Part shown: piece by piece, positions 56,921 to 64,000 of the stretch
Layout of the letters: each line of letters opens with the position of its first letter
Numbering within the stretch: the first letter of the stretch is position 1
Origin: Cumulibacter soli
GTDB lineage: Bacteria > Actinomycetota > Actinomycetes > Mycobacteriales > Antricoccaceae
Length of the DNA: 64,000 nt
Reading direction: 5' to 3'
Assembly (NCBI RefSeq): GCF_004382795.1
Contig: NZ_SMSG01000005.1
Span: 62,001 to 126,000 of the forward strand
Notes under the pieces: generated by a model
Databases searched by the model: none
Seen by the model: only the letters and a program-made list of their open reading frames with translations
What the model was told of the DNA's origin: nothing
Program-made: the position numbers and the translations under genes

Positions 56921-59404
56921 GTGACTACACCAACGTCAGACGGCTCGCGCGTCGATATCGTCGACATTCAGGACGAGATGCAGCGCTCGTTCATCGACTA
57001 TGCGATGTCGGTCATCGTGTCTCGTGCGTTGCCCGACGTCCGCGATGGACTCAAACCGGTGCATCGTCGTGTCATCTATGGCATGTACGACGGTGGTTAT
57101 CGGCCAGATCGCCCATATGTAAAGTGTTCGCGCATCGTCGGTGACGTGATGGGTAACTTCCATCCGCATGGCGACTCGGCGATCTACGACGCGCTCGTAC
57201 GTCTGGCGCAGCCGTGGTCGTTGCGTTCGCCGCTAGTCGACGGGCAGGGCAACTTCGGATCGCGCGGTAATGACCCGGCGGCGGCGATGCGGTACACCGA
57301 GGCACGGATGTCGCGTCTCGCGATGGAAATGGTCGCGGGCATCGACGAGGACACCGTCGACTTCATGCCGAATTACGACGGCAAGGTCAAGGAACCGACG
57401 GTGTTGCCGTCGCGGTTCCCGAATCTGCTGGTCAACGGATCGGCCGGGATCGCTGTGGGTATGGCCACGAACATGCCGACCCACAACTTGCGCGAGGTCA
57501 CCGACGCGATTGTCTGGTACCTACAGCATCCGGACGCCAGCGAGGAAGAACTGCTCGAGGAGGCGATGAAACGCATCCCGGGTCCGGACTTCCCGACGGC
57601 TGCACTCATCGCCGGCCGGCAAGGCATTGAGGACGCGTACCGCACCGGTCGCGGTTCGGTGCGCATGCGCGCGGTGGTGACGGTTGAGGAGGGCAGCAAG
57701 GGCGGCACGGAACTCATCGTGACCGAGTTGCCCTACCAGGTGAACCCGGACAATCTGAACGAATCGATCGCCACCCAGGTGCGCGACGGCAAACTTCAGG
57801 GCATCTCCGACATCAGTGATGAAACTTCCGACCGCATCGGGATGCGGATCGTCATCAAGCTCAAGCGTGACGCGGTCGCAAAGGTCGTGCTGAACAACCT
57901 GTTCAAGCACACTCAACTGCAGACGACCTTCGGCGTGAACATGCTGGCGATCGTCGACGGCGTACCGCGCACGTTGCGCCTGGACCAGTTGATCTCGTAC
58001 TACGTCCAGCACCAGATCGAAGTTATTCAGCGCCGCACGCGGTACCGGTTGATGAAGGCCGAGGAACGCGCCCATATCTTGCGCGGACTGGTGAAGGCCC
58101 TCGACATGCTGGACGAGGTCATCGCGTTGATCCGCCGCAGTCCCACCGTGGATGAGGCGCGTACCGGATTGATGGAGCTGCTCGACGTTGACGAGATCCA
58201 GGCCAACGCGATCCTGGAAATGCAACTTCGGCGCCTGGCCGCGCTCGAGCGGCAGAAGATTATCGACGAGTTGGCCGAGATCGAGAAGATCATCGCCGAG
58301 TTGAAGTCGATTCTGGAGAGCGAAGAGAAGCAGCGCCAGATCATCATCGACGAACTCAGCGAGATCGCAGAGAAGTACGGCGACGACCGACGTACCCAGA
58401 TCGTGGCGTACGACGGCGAGGTATCGATGGAAGACCTCATCGCGAATGAAGAGGTCGTCGTCACCGTCACCCGCACCGGTTACGCCAAGCGCACGAAGAG
58501 TGATTTGTATCGCTCACAGCGACGCGGTGGCAAGGGTGTGCAGGGCGCGTCGCTGCGCCAGGAAGACGTCGTCCAACACTTCTGGGTCGGAAACACGCAC
58601 GACTGGATTCTGTTCTTCACGAACAAGGGACGCGTGTACCGCGCGAAGACCTACGAGCTGCCAGAAGCGACGCGGAACGCGAAGGGTCAGCACGTCGCGA
58701 ACATCCTCGCCTTCCAACCGGACGAGGAGATTGCCCAGGTCATCCGAATCAAGGACTACGACGCGGCGCCGTACTTGGTGCTGGCGACGAAGAACGGCCT
58801 GGTCAAGAAGTCGAAGCTGACAGACTTTGATTCGCCGCGAAGCGGTGGTCTGATCGCGATCAACCTGCGCGACAACGACGAGTTGGTCGGCGCCGCGCTC
58901 ATCAACGCTGACGATCAACTGCTGTTGGTGTCGAAGAAGGCGCAATCGATCTGCTTCACAGCAGACGACGATTCGTTGCGTCCGATGGGGCGCGCGACGT
59001 CCGGTGTGATCGGTATGAGGTTCGGCGAGGAGGACGAACTACTCTCGATGATCGTCGTACGCGATGGGCTGGATGTGCTCGTCGCCACGGAGCATGGATA
59101 CGCAAAACGAACGGGGATCGAACACTATCCGGTGCAAGGTCGTGGGGGGAAGGGCGTTCTGACGGCCGATCCCAAGTCGCGCAAGGGCAACCTTGTCGGG
59201 GCGCTCGCGGTCGATCTGGAGGACGAGCTGTACGCGATCACCTCTAGCGGTGGTGTGATCAGGACTCCAGTAAAGGGTGTTCGGCACAATAACAACCGTG
59301 CGACCATGGGGGTCAAGTTGATGAATTTGCCCGCGGACGTCACTATCGTTGCTATCGCGCGTACGACTGAAGAAGACGCCGACATCGAGGAGCCGAAGAA
59401 GTAG
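56921..59404 (+). CDS. gyrA: DNA gyrase subunit A
   Basis: An 827-residue subunit starting at GTG, 222 bp after gyrB. The breakage-reunion domain has [34 protein letters not shown] and the catalytic Tyr in MRYTEARMS. The C-terminal beta-pinwheel carries the gyrase-specific box QRRGGKG. The quinolone-resistance positions equal to E. coli Ser83 and Asp87 are Ser and Asp, so no target-site resistance is expected; M. tuberculosis has Ala at the first. It cuts and rejoins DNA during supercoiling. Confidence 0.98.
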   Translation: MTTPTSDGSRVDIVDIQDEMQRSFIDYAMSVIVSRALPDVRDGLKPVHRRVIYGMYDGGYRPDRPYVKCSRIVGDVMGNFHPHGDSAIYDALVRLAQPWSLRSPLVDGQGNFGSRGNDPAAAMRYTEARMSRLAMEMVAGIDEDTVDFMPNYDGKVKEPTVLPSRFPNLLVNGSAGIAVGMATNMPTHNLREVTDAIVWYLQHPDASEEELLEEAMKRIPGPDFPTAALIAGRQGIEDAYRTGRGSVRMRAVVTVEEGSKGGTELIVTELPYQVNPDNLNESIATQVRDGKLQGISDISDETSDRIGMRIVIKLKRDAVAKVVLNNLFKHTQLQTTFGVNMLAIVDGVPRTLRLDQLISYYVQHQIEVIQRRTRYRLMKAEERAHILRGLVKALDMLDEVIALIRRSPTVDEARTGLMELLDVDEIQANAILEMQLRRLAALERQKIIDELAEIEKIIAELKSILESEEKQRQIIIDELSEIAEKYGDDRRTQIVAYDGEVSMEDLIANEEVVVTVTRTGYAKRTKSDLYRSQRRGGKGVQGASLRQEDVVQHFWVGNTHDWILFFTNKGRVYRAKTYELPEATRNAKGQHVANILAFQPDEEIAQVIRIKDYDAAPYLVLATKNGLVKKSKLTDFDSPRSGGLIAINLRDNDELVGAALINADDQLLLVSKKAQSICFTADDDSLRPMGRATSGVIGMRFGEEDELLSMIVVRDGLDVLVATEHGYAKRTGIEHYPVQGRGGKGVLTADPKSRKGNLVGALAVDLEDELYAITSSGGVIRTPVKGVRHNNNRATMGVKLMNLPADVTIVAIARTTEEDADIEEPKK

Positions 59405-60124
59405 ATGACCAAAGCCAAGGACACCGCCAGCGACGACTGGTTGTCGGCTCCCGTCGGCAACTCCGGTGCGACCGGGTCGGCGGTCGGGTCGGGCGGCGAT
59501 GCGGCGACCGAAATGGCGCCGGCTGCGGCCTCGGCTGGGAACTCAGTTTCGGAGTCGGTGACGAGCACGGGATCGAAGTACAAGTCATCGTTCACCAAGA
59601 ACCTCGCTGGAACTTCCGGATCCCTCTACCCGGGGGCGACAGCTGGCGGCGCGTCCCCCGCGCTCGATGCCGAGCAAGGTCCGGGTCCGGCTACGTCCGT
59701 AGGTTTGGGCTCGGCTCCGTCCGTGACCGCGACCGCAGCACCGAGTTCGAAGAAGTCGCGCCGTGCGGCCGCCGGCCCTCGCCGGGCAAAGTTGCAGATT
59801 CGCCATATCGACCCGTGGTCGACACTGAAGTTGTCGTTGGTATTGGCGGTGGCGTTCTTCTTCGTCTGGATGATCGCCGTCGCGATCCTGTACGGCGTGC
59901 TGTCGACGATGGGCGTATTCGAATCGGTGGACGAGATGTTCGCCGAGCTCGGCGGCGATGCGACGAACATCGTGACGCCAAAGATCGTCTTTGGCGGTGC
60001 GGCTTTGATTGGAGCCATCAATATCGTGCTGTTCACTGCCTTGGCGACGATCGGTGCGTACATCTATAACCTGTGCGCGGACCTCGCCGGCGGCCTGGAA
60101 ATCACCTTGGCCGAGCGACGCTGA
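59405..60124 (+). CDS. DUF3566 membrane protein
   Basis: A 239-residue protein starting directly after the gyrA stop. The first 125 residues are a low-complexity Ala/Ser/Gly-rich cytoplasmic stretch. The DUF3566 domain follows with two helices (LSLVLAVAFFFVWMIAVAILYGV and AALIGAINIVLFTALATIGAYIY) and ends in ADLAGGLEITLAERR. The family sits next to gyrA in almost all actinobacteria (Rv0007 in M. tuberculosis). Its role is unknown. A strong terminator follows 14 bp later. Confidence 0.9.
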   Translation: MTKAKDTASDDWLSAPVGNSGATGSAVGSGGDAATEMAPAAASAGNSVSESVTSTGSKYKSSFTKNLAGTSGSLYPGATAGGASPALDAEQGPGPATSVGLGSAPSVTATAAPSSKKSRRAAAGPRRAKLQIRHIDPWSTLKLSLVLAVAFFFVWMIAVAILYGVLSTMGVFESVDEMFAELGGDATNIVTPKIVFGGAALIGAINIVLFTALATIGAYIYNLCADLAGGLEITLAERR

Positions 60125-60138
60125 TCCGTTCGGTCTTC

Positions 60139-60168
60139 AAAACGCCCCGGAGCGATCCGGGGCGTTTT
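60139..60168 (+). terminator. Rho-independent terminator after the gyrA operon
   Basis: AAAACGCCCCGG and CCGGGGCGTTTT pair perfectly around the 6-nt loop AGCGAT and end in a T run. Confidence 0.9.
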
Positions 60169-60278
60169 GCGTTTCGGCGGTCCTCGGGTAGCCGGGGCGA
60201 TCTATGTCACCCGGACTTTCCCCGGGCGAGCTGCTCTGTGTACGATGGAGCGGTTGTTCCGAGCACAGAGATGCTCGA

Positions 60279-60352
60279 GCGCCTGTAGCTCAGTCGGTTA
60301 GAGCGCATCCCTGATAAGGATGAGGTCGGAAGTTCGATTCTTCCCAGGCGCA
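60279..60352 (+). tRNA. tRNA-Ile (GAT)
   Basis: A 74-nt cloverleaf. The acceptor arms GCGCCTG and CAGGCGC pair fully, the D-arm is AGCTCAGTCGGTTAGAGC, the anticodon GAT is at 60313-60315, and the T-loop is TTCGATT. The discriminator is A and CCA is not encoded. Confidence 0.97.
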
Positions 60353-60381
60353 CGCACAATCCCGCTCGAGAGGGGCACCCG

Positions 60382-60501
60382 ATGGGCAAGTTCATGCTCG
60401 CATTGCTGGCCATCGGTGGGGTGGTCTTCGCCAAGCGGCAGCAGGAAGCGAAGAAGGACGCCAAACTCTGGAGTGAGGCGACCGGCGGCGCAGTAAGTTA
60501 G
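60382..60501 (+). CDS. DLW-39 family small protein
   Basis: A 39-residue protein between the two tRNAs: MGKFMLALLAIGGVVFAKRQ, then QEAKKDAKLWSEATGG and a short end. A single N-terminal hydrophobic helix is followed by a charged tail. The DLW-39 family is defined by this size, this location downstream of gyrA and a D-L-W near the end; here the triplet is K-L-W. GAGAGGGG precedes the ATG. Its function is unknown. Confidence 0.88.
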   Translation: MGKFMLALLAIGGVVFAKRQQEAKKDAKLWSEATGGAVS

Positions 60502-60509
60502 TATCACGC

Positions 60510-60582
60510 GGGGCCATAGCTCAATTGGTAGAGCGCCTGCTTTGCAAGCAGGAGGTCCGGGGTTCGATTCCCCGTGGCTCCA
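60510..60582 (+). tRNA. tRNA-Ala (TGC)
   Basis: A 73-nt cloverleaf with acceptor arms GGGGCCA and TGGCTCC, D-arm AGCTCAATTGGTAGAGC, anticodon TGC at 60543-60545, T-loop TTCGATT and discriminator A. CCA is not encoded. Confidence 0.97.
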
Positions 60583-60597
60583 CAAATATCGCAGGTC

Positions 60598-60630
60598 AGA
60601 GACCCTTTTCGGATGACGAGAAGAGTCTCT
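60598..60630 (+). terminator. Probable terminator after tRNA-Ala
   Basis: AGAGACCCTTTTC and GAGAAGAGTCTCT pair at 11 of 13 positions around a 7-nt loop, 15 bp after the tRNA. Confidence 0.55.
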
Positions 60631-60692
60631 ACTCGTATGTCGGTGCGTTCGGTCCGGGTGGATCTACCGGGACGGTTCGTCGCAGTGCGCCG

Positions 60693-61541
60693 TCACTCAC
60701 TGCGAAAGGCGGACGAGTTCTCCCTCGCGAAATCACGGAAACTGCGCGCCGGACGGCCGAGTAGATCCGGTACTGCTGACGACACAGCCGCGGCTTCACC
60801 TCGGGCGTAGTGCGCGTAGTCCTCGAGCAAGCCTTCGACCTGCCAAGCAGGCAGGATTCCAGTGAGCATCTCGCCGAACTTATGTGGCGGGATGTCCTCG
60901 AAGCGGACCTCGGTACCGGACGCCTCGGACAGGCTTTCGGCTAACTCGAGGTGCGTCAGCGACTCGGGTCCCGTGAGCGTCTGAATACCCAAGGGGGTAT
61001 CCGAGGTCAGGGCCGCGGCGGCTATGTCGCCGATGTCCTGGACGTCGATAAGGCTTACGCGGGCGTTGCCGATCGGCGCGGGCAGGATCCGTGCCGACCG
61101 CACGATGTTCGAGACGGCAAGCATGCCCTGCATGAATAGGTTCGGTCGCAAGGCGGTGATCGCCAGCCCGGACGCGAATGCATGCTGCTCCACGGCGGCG
61201 TGGTAGCGCAGGAAGCGTACTGGGGAATCAATGACGGATCCGAGTTGCGACAGCAATACGAGGTGCCGTACGCCGGCTTCGGCCGCGAGATCAATGAACC
61301 GCTTCTGTTGGTCCTCCGCGTTCTGGGTCGAGGGTGTCACCAGGTATGCGGCACGTACGCCGTCCAGGGCCGTTCGTACACTGGCCGCGTCGTCGAGGTC
61401 GGCTCGTACTGCGAAGTCCTCGGTTGACGGGTGTCTGGACATGGGACGGAACGGTATCCCGCGTGCGGTGAGCGCGGCAGCGGTCGCGCGACCGGTTGCT
61501 CCCGTGGCGCCAGTGAGGAAGATCGTGGGCGTGGTCGTCAT
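60693..61541 (-). CDS. NAD(P)-binding oxidoreductase, NmrA/SDR-like
   Basis: A 282-residue protein starting at an ATG with AGGGAAGAA upstream. The Rossmann motif is IFLTGATGATGRATAAAL, followed by the NmrA-like DLDDAASVRTALDGVRAAYLV, a central VRHLVLLSQLGS and HAAVEQHAFASGLAITALRPNLFMQ (in pieces). It resembles atypical extended SDRs such as the QOR2 or NmrA group that bind NAD(P)H. The start overlaps the upstream TetR stop by 4 bp, so it is the probable target and partner of that regulator. Confidence 0.88.
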   Translation of the reverse strand: MTTTPTIFLTGATGATGRATAAALTARGIPFRPMSRHPSTEDFAVRADLDDAASVRTALDGVRAAYLVTPSTQNAEDQQKRFIDLAAEAGVRHLVLLSQLGSVIDSPVRFLRYHAAVEQHAFASGLAITALRPNLFMQGMLAVSNIVRSARILPAPIGNARVSLIDVQDIGDIAAAALTSDTPLGIQTLTGPESLTHLELAESLSEASGTEVRFEDIPPHKFGEMLTGILPAWQVEGLLEDYAHYARGEAAAVSSAVPDLLGRPARSFRDFARENSSAFRSE

Positions 61542-62104
61542 TTCTTCCCTTTCGCCGCGTCGGGGTGGCGTAGACCGTCGGTGAGAATTCGAGCCCATTC
61601 ATCGTCGATATCCGTGATTGCTGACGTCACGACGAGATGGCAGAGCTGTCCGTAGGCGATGAACCGCTGGACGTCGCCGTCCTCGGCCCCGGAGCGTTCC
61701 TTCACGAAGTGGGTAATGCGCGCGAGCCCATCGCGCAATGCGTCGCCAATGGCCGGGATCGAGGCAACCGACTGCGCGTGCACCTGAATCTGTAGCAGCG
61801 TGCGGTCCGCGATGAGGTCGGCGTACGCGCCGCCCATGGCATGGAGGGTCTCGGCGGGCGTCTCGCGTGTTCCGACCGCGGCGAGTGTGTGCTCGATCCG
61901 CTCGAAGCATTGATTGAGTGCTGCGACAAAGAGCGCTTCCTTGCCGCCGAACAGTTTGAGCACGTAGGCGCTTGATATCCCGGCTTCGCGCGCGATGTCG
62001 CTGATCGTGGTTCCTGCATAACCGCCTCGCGACAGCGCCGTGAGTGCAGCGTCCACGATTACGGGCCGGCGGCCGGCCGCGGTGGAAAGCGAACGTGGTG
62101 TCAT
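61538..62104 (-). CDS. TetR-family regulator controlling the oxidoreductase
   Basis: A 188-residue regulator. The ATG at 62104 is preferred because the in-frame start at 62170 would place the operator inside the gene. The DNA-binding domain reads VDAALTALSRGGYAGTTISDIAREAG then ISSAYVLKLFGGKEALF (in pieces: TTISDIAREAG, SSAYVLKLF). The ligand domain follows, with no recognisable motif. It is translationally coupled to the oxidoreductase. An inverted repeat abuts its start codon, so autoregulation is likely. Confidence 0.88.
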   Translation of the reverse strand: MTPRSLSTAAGRRPVIVDAALTALSRGGYAGTTISDIAREAGISSAYVLKLFGGKEALFVAALNQCFERIEHTLAAVGTRETPAETLHAMGGAYADLIADRTLLQIQVHAQSVASIPAIGDALRDGLARITHFVKERSGAEDGDVQRFIAYGQLCHLVVTSAITDIDDEWARILTDGLRHPDAAKGKK

Positions 62105-62124
62105 GTGAGTGACTGTACACTCAC
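62105..62124. promoter_or_regulatory. Inverted repeat abutting the tetR start codon
   Basis: GTGAGTG and CACTCAC flank the 6-nt centre ACTGTA. The repeat touches the start codon and covers the place of the ribosome site, so bound TetR would block both transcription and initiation. Confidence 0.6.
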
Positions 62125-62191
62125 TCTCGTGCGTGTTGTCAGAGTGCGTGTTGACGAGCTGGCTCGCCAATCAGGAAGAGAGCGTCTCTGT

Positions 62192-63418
62192 CTACGGCAG
62201 CGGCTTATCGAATACCGACTTCAGCAGCGCATCTGCCTCGTTGGCTCGCGCGCGGAGGGCATCCCGTGTCGACGTGAGTTCGGCGATGGCGTGGAGCAGT
62301 TCCGCGGTGGGGACTGGCACCGGGAGATTCCGCGAAAACCTTGGGCCGGCGTCGCCGCTGCTGCCTCTTGCGGCCCGGTCCGATCGGAAGAATGAAATGT
62401 AGAAGTCGCGTTCAGCGCGCTCGAACGGTTCTCGCTCGCGTAGTACGAAGACGCCGCGGCCTGCTGCAACGCCCGCGTGGGCATCGTCTACTTCGATAAC
62501 GCACCAGCCCTGGTCGCTTCGGTGACCTCTAGCCAGGAGGAGGTCGCCGCTCTTGAGCGGGACAACCGCGCGTTCACTCCTGGTGGCGCTGGCGGGATCA
62601 GGGTCCAAGATCTCGAAGGCGACGTCCTCGCTCGTCAACGCTGGATCACAGGAGATGTCGAAGTCGGCGGAATGGGTGAAGCCGGTGCGAGGGCGCGCGA
62701 CCAAGATCTGAAATAGGTCATCGAGTGGGACTGACGTGTCGTGGTTTGCTATGTCAGCGCGGGTCGGTGGGTAATACGTCTCGGCGCGCCAGTCGCGGGT
62801 GAACGAGTCGCGTGCGACGAACCCCCAACTCGTGGTGCCGTTACTGGTCTTGAGCAACTTATCGAAGTCGGATAGGACGGCGCGGTGAACCACCGGCGAG
62901 TGGTCGTACGCCGAAGCATCAGCAGGGATAGCAAAGTAGCGACACGCAACTATTGGACCGTCACTCGATCGCGGCACCAACGACACCATGGCGAGCTCCG
63001 CAGAAGCACCGTGTCCGGGAATGGATGCCGTACCGGTGATCACGGTTTCGGGCACCCATCGTTGCGCCAGTTGAAATAGCCCGTCGGGTCGTGCCCGTCT
63101 CAGGCGCAAGGCTTGCTTGGGCACGATAACGATGAGCTGGACCCTGTCGGCGGCCCAAGTTTGCACCCTACCGAGATCGCGTGCGGACGGAGGCGACGGC
63201 CACCGCGAGGGAGGGCAAACGATGGCAGGCTCGACGGGCTGGCACTCCTCGAGACCTGTCTCGAACGGGATCGCGCGGGCGGTTGGGAAAGATGACGTCG
63301 CCTGGGCGTCGACGCTGTCCGCGGCGGCTACGTAAGCGATGTCTGAATAGTTCTTCGTCGATACAAAAGCATCAATCAGCTTTAGGAACAGCGCGCGATG
63401 GGAGTTGTCATGCCGCAT
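62192..63418 (-). CDS. Orphan protein with restriction-specificity-like C-terminus
   Basis: A 408-residue protein. The C-terminal half resembles the target-recognition part of type I HsdS or N6-methylase-S fusions: VPLKSGDLLLARGHRSDQGW, a REREPFERAERDFYISFFRS segment, FSRNLPVPVPTAELLHAIAEL and a helical tail rich in Arg and Ala (RANEADALLKSVF). The N-terminal half (WVPETVITGTASIPG, VACRYFAIPAD) is not recognised, and the methylase motif NPPY is absent. No hsdM or hsdR is adjacent in the window. It may be a truncated methylase or a regulator built on the same fold. The function is uncertain. Confidence 0.6.
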   Translation of the reverse strand: MRHDNSHRALFLKLIDAFVSTKNYSDIAYVAAADSVDAQATSSFPTARAIPFETGLEECQPVEPAIVCPPSRWPSPPSARDLGRVQTWAADRVQLIVIVPKQALRLRRARPDGLFQLAQRWVPETVITGTASIPGHGASAELAMVSLVPRSSDGPIVACRYFAIPADASAYDHSPVVHRAVLSDFDKLLKTSNGTTSWGFVARDSFTRDWRAETYYPPTRADIANHDTSVPLDDLFQILVARPRTGFTHSADFDISCDPALTSEDVAFEILDPDPASATRSERAVVPLKSGDLLLARGHRSDQGWCVIEVDDAHAGVAAGRGVFVLREREPFERAERDFYISFFRSDRAARGSSGDAGPRFSRNLPVPVPTAELLHAIAELTSTRDALRARANEADALLKSVFDKPLP

Positions 63419-64000
63419 CTCACAAGCCTAGATAGTCGCGCTGGGAGCGTAAACCGCACAAACGACGGCAACGACCGTGGCATTCGCCCGGGTATGGAAG
63501 CACGCTCCCGGATTTCGATGGTGTCGACGTCGATCTGATCTGGATCCCGGGTGGAGGCGACGGCGGTACCGATGCCCGGCGGTGCGCGACGCGTCAAATG
63601 CGCCGCTGCCGGTTGGTGTAGTCCCCGGGTTGGCGTCGATGGGTGAGCCATCTTAGGAAGCCGTCGACGTGCTGATCCACTCCGCACCCCACCGTCGCGG
63701 GCATACTCGAGGACGACCGCGACGACCTCCACGCATTCGTGGAGTTCCCGCGCATTGTCTGTAGCTGCGGGAAATCACCCACGCTGCGCGGGATTGCTTC
63801 CGCGCACCGGGCCCAAGCCGGAACAGGTCAGTGCAATCGCCCCCGCGACATCAAGCCCGACCTGGATGATTGATTCGGTTTGGTGACCATCGGCGTTCGC
63901 GCCGGGTTAGGCGGAGACGACTTGGCCGGGAGGTTCCCGACGAGGGCGATCGCGCGGACGTGCGATCGCGGTGTGGGCGACGCGCCCGTTCGGTAACAAC
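63419..64000. other. Region without a supportable gene at the right edge
   Basis: 582 bp upstream of the orphan specificity-like gene. Short reading frames on both strands have no ribosome site and no recognisable motif; minus-strand fragments near 63594-63782 could be decayed coding sequence but cannot be identified. Two GCGATCGC palindromes lie 8 bp apart at about 63946-63969. The promoter of the neighbouring gene should lie just above 63418. Confidence 0.4.

Noticed and set aside
63940-63975. Pair of GCGATCGC palindromes as an operator or repeat element
   Set aside because: GCGATCGC is common in GC-rich genomes and two copies without a nearby gene give no support.

Overview
The window is a high-GC actinobacterial chromosome segment built around the replication origin. 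From about 28 kb to 60.6 kb it follows the gene order known from Mycobacterium and relatives: cca, NUDIX hydrolase, DUF6049 protein, murJ, sigM, anti-sigma factor, trxB, trxA, cwlM, parB, parA, rsmG, jag, yidC, yidD, rnpA, rpmH, oriC, dnaA, oriC, dnaN, gnd, recF, dciA, gyrB, gyrA, DUF3566 protein, tRNA-Ile, DLW-39 protein, tRNA-Ala. This makes Actinomycetota certain; I do not assign a genus.

1-11 kb, all minus strand. A hybrid polyketide/peptide synthase runs off the left edge. Its visible order is KS-AT-KR-ACP-Cy-PCP-Cy(degenerate)-PCP-TE, with no adenylation domain, which resembles yersiniabactin HMWP1. A methyltransferase gene lies directly upstream of it. The pair is preceded by a Fur/Zur-type operator, and upstream of that is a two-component system. 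This is probably a thiazoline-type metallophore locus.

11-28 kb is accessory metabolism and regulation: a VanY-like peptidase, YccF, a thioesterase, an acyl-CoA dehydrogenase divergent from a PaaX-like regulator, an alpha/beta hydrolase, a drug-type ABC exporter, a membrane protein/winged-helix pair behind a perfect inverted repeat, TetR and GlxA-type regulators, an HD protein, a molybdopterin S/N-oxide reductase, a siderophore-interacting protein under a DtxR/IdeR iron box, YqgE and an MFS transporter.

28-46 kb holds cell-envelope, redox and segregation genes. Seven parS sites lie within 3.4 kb. Three are inside the parA and parB reading frames, where they are translated as VSRET. CwlM has lost amidase zinc ligands, and MurJ carries a discoidin-like tail but no pseudokinase.

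46-60.6 kb is oriC, with DnaA boxes on both sides of dnaA, followed by the replication and gyrase genes. Two overlapping, apparently paralogous genes of unknown function sit between dciA and gyrB. The last 3.4 kb holds a TetR/NAD(P)-binding oxidoreductase operon, an orphan protein with a restriction-specificity-like C-terminus, and about 580 bp with no supportable gene.
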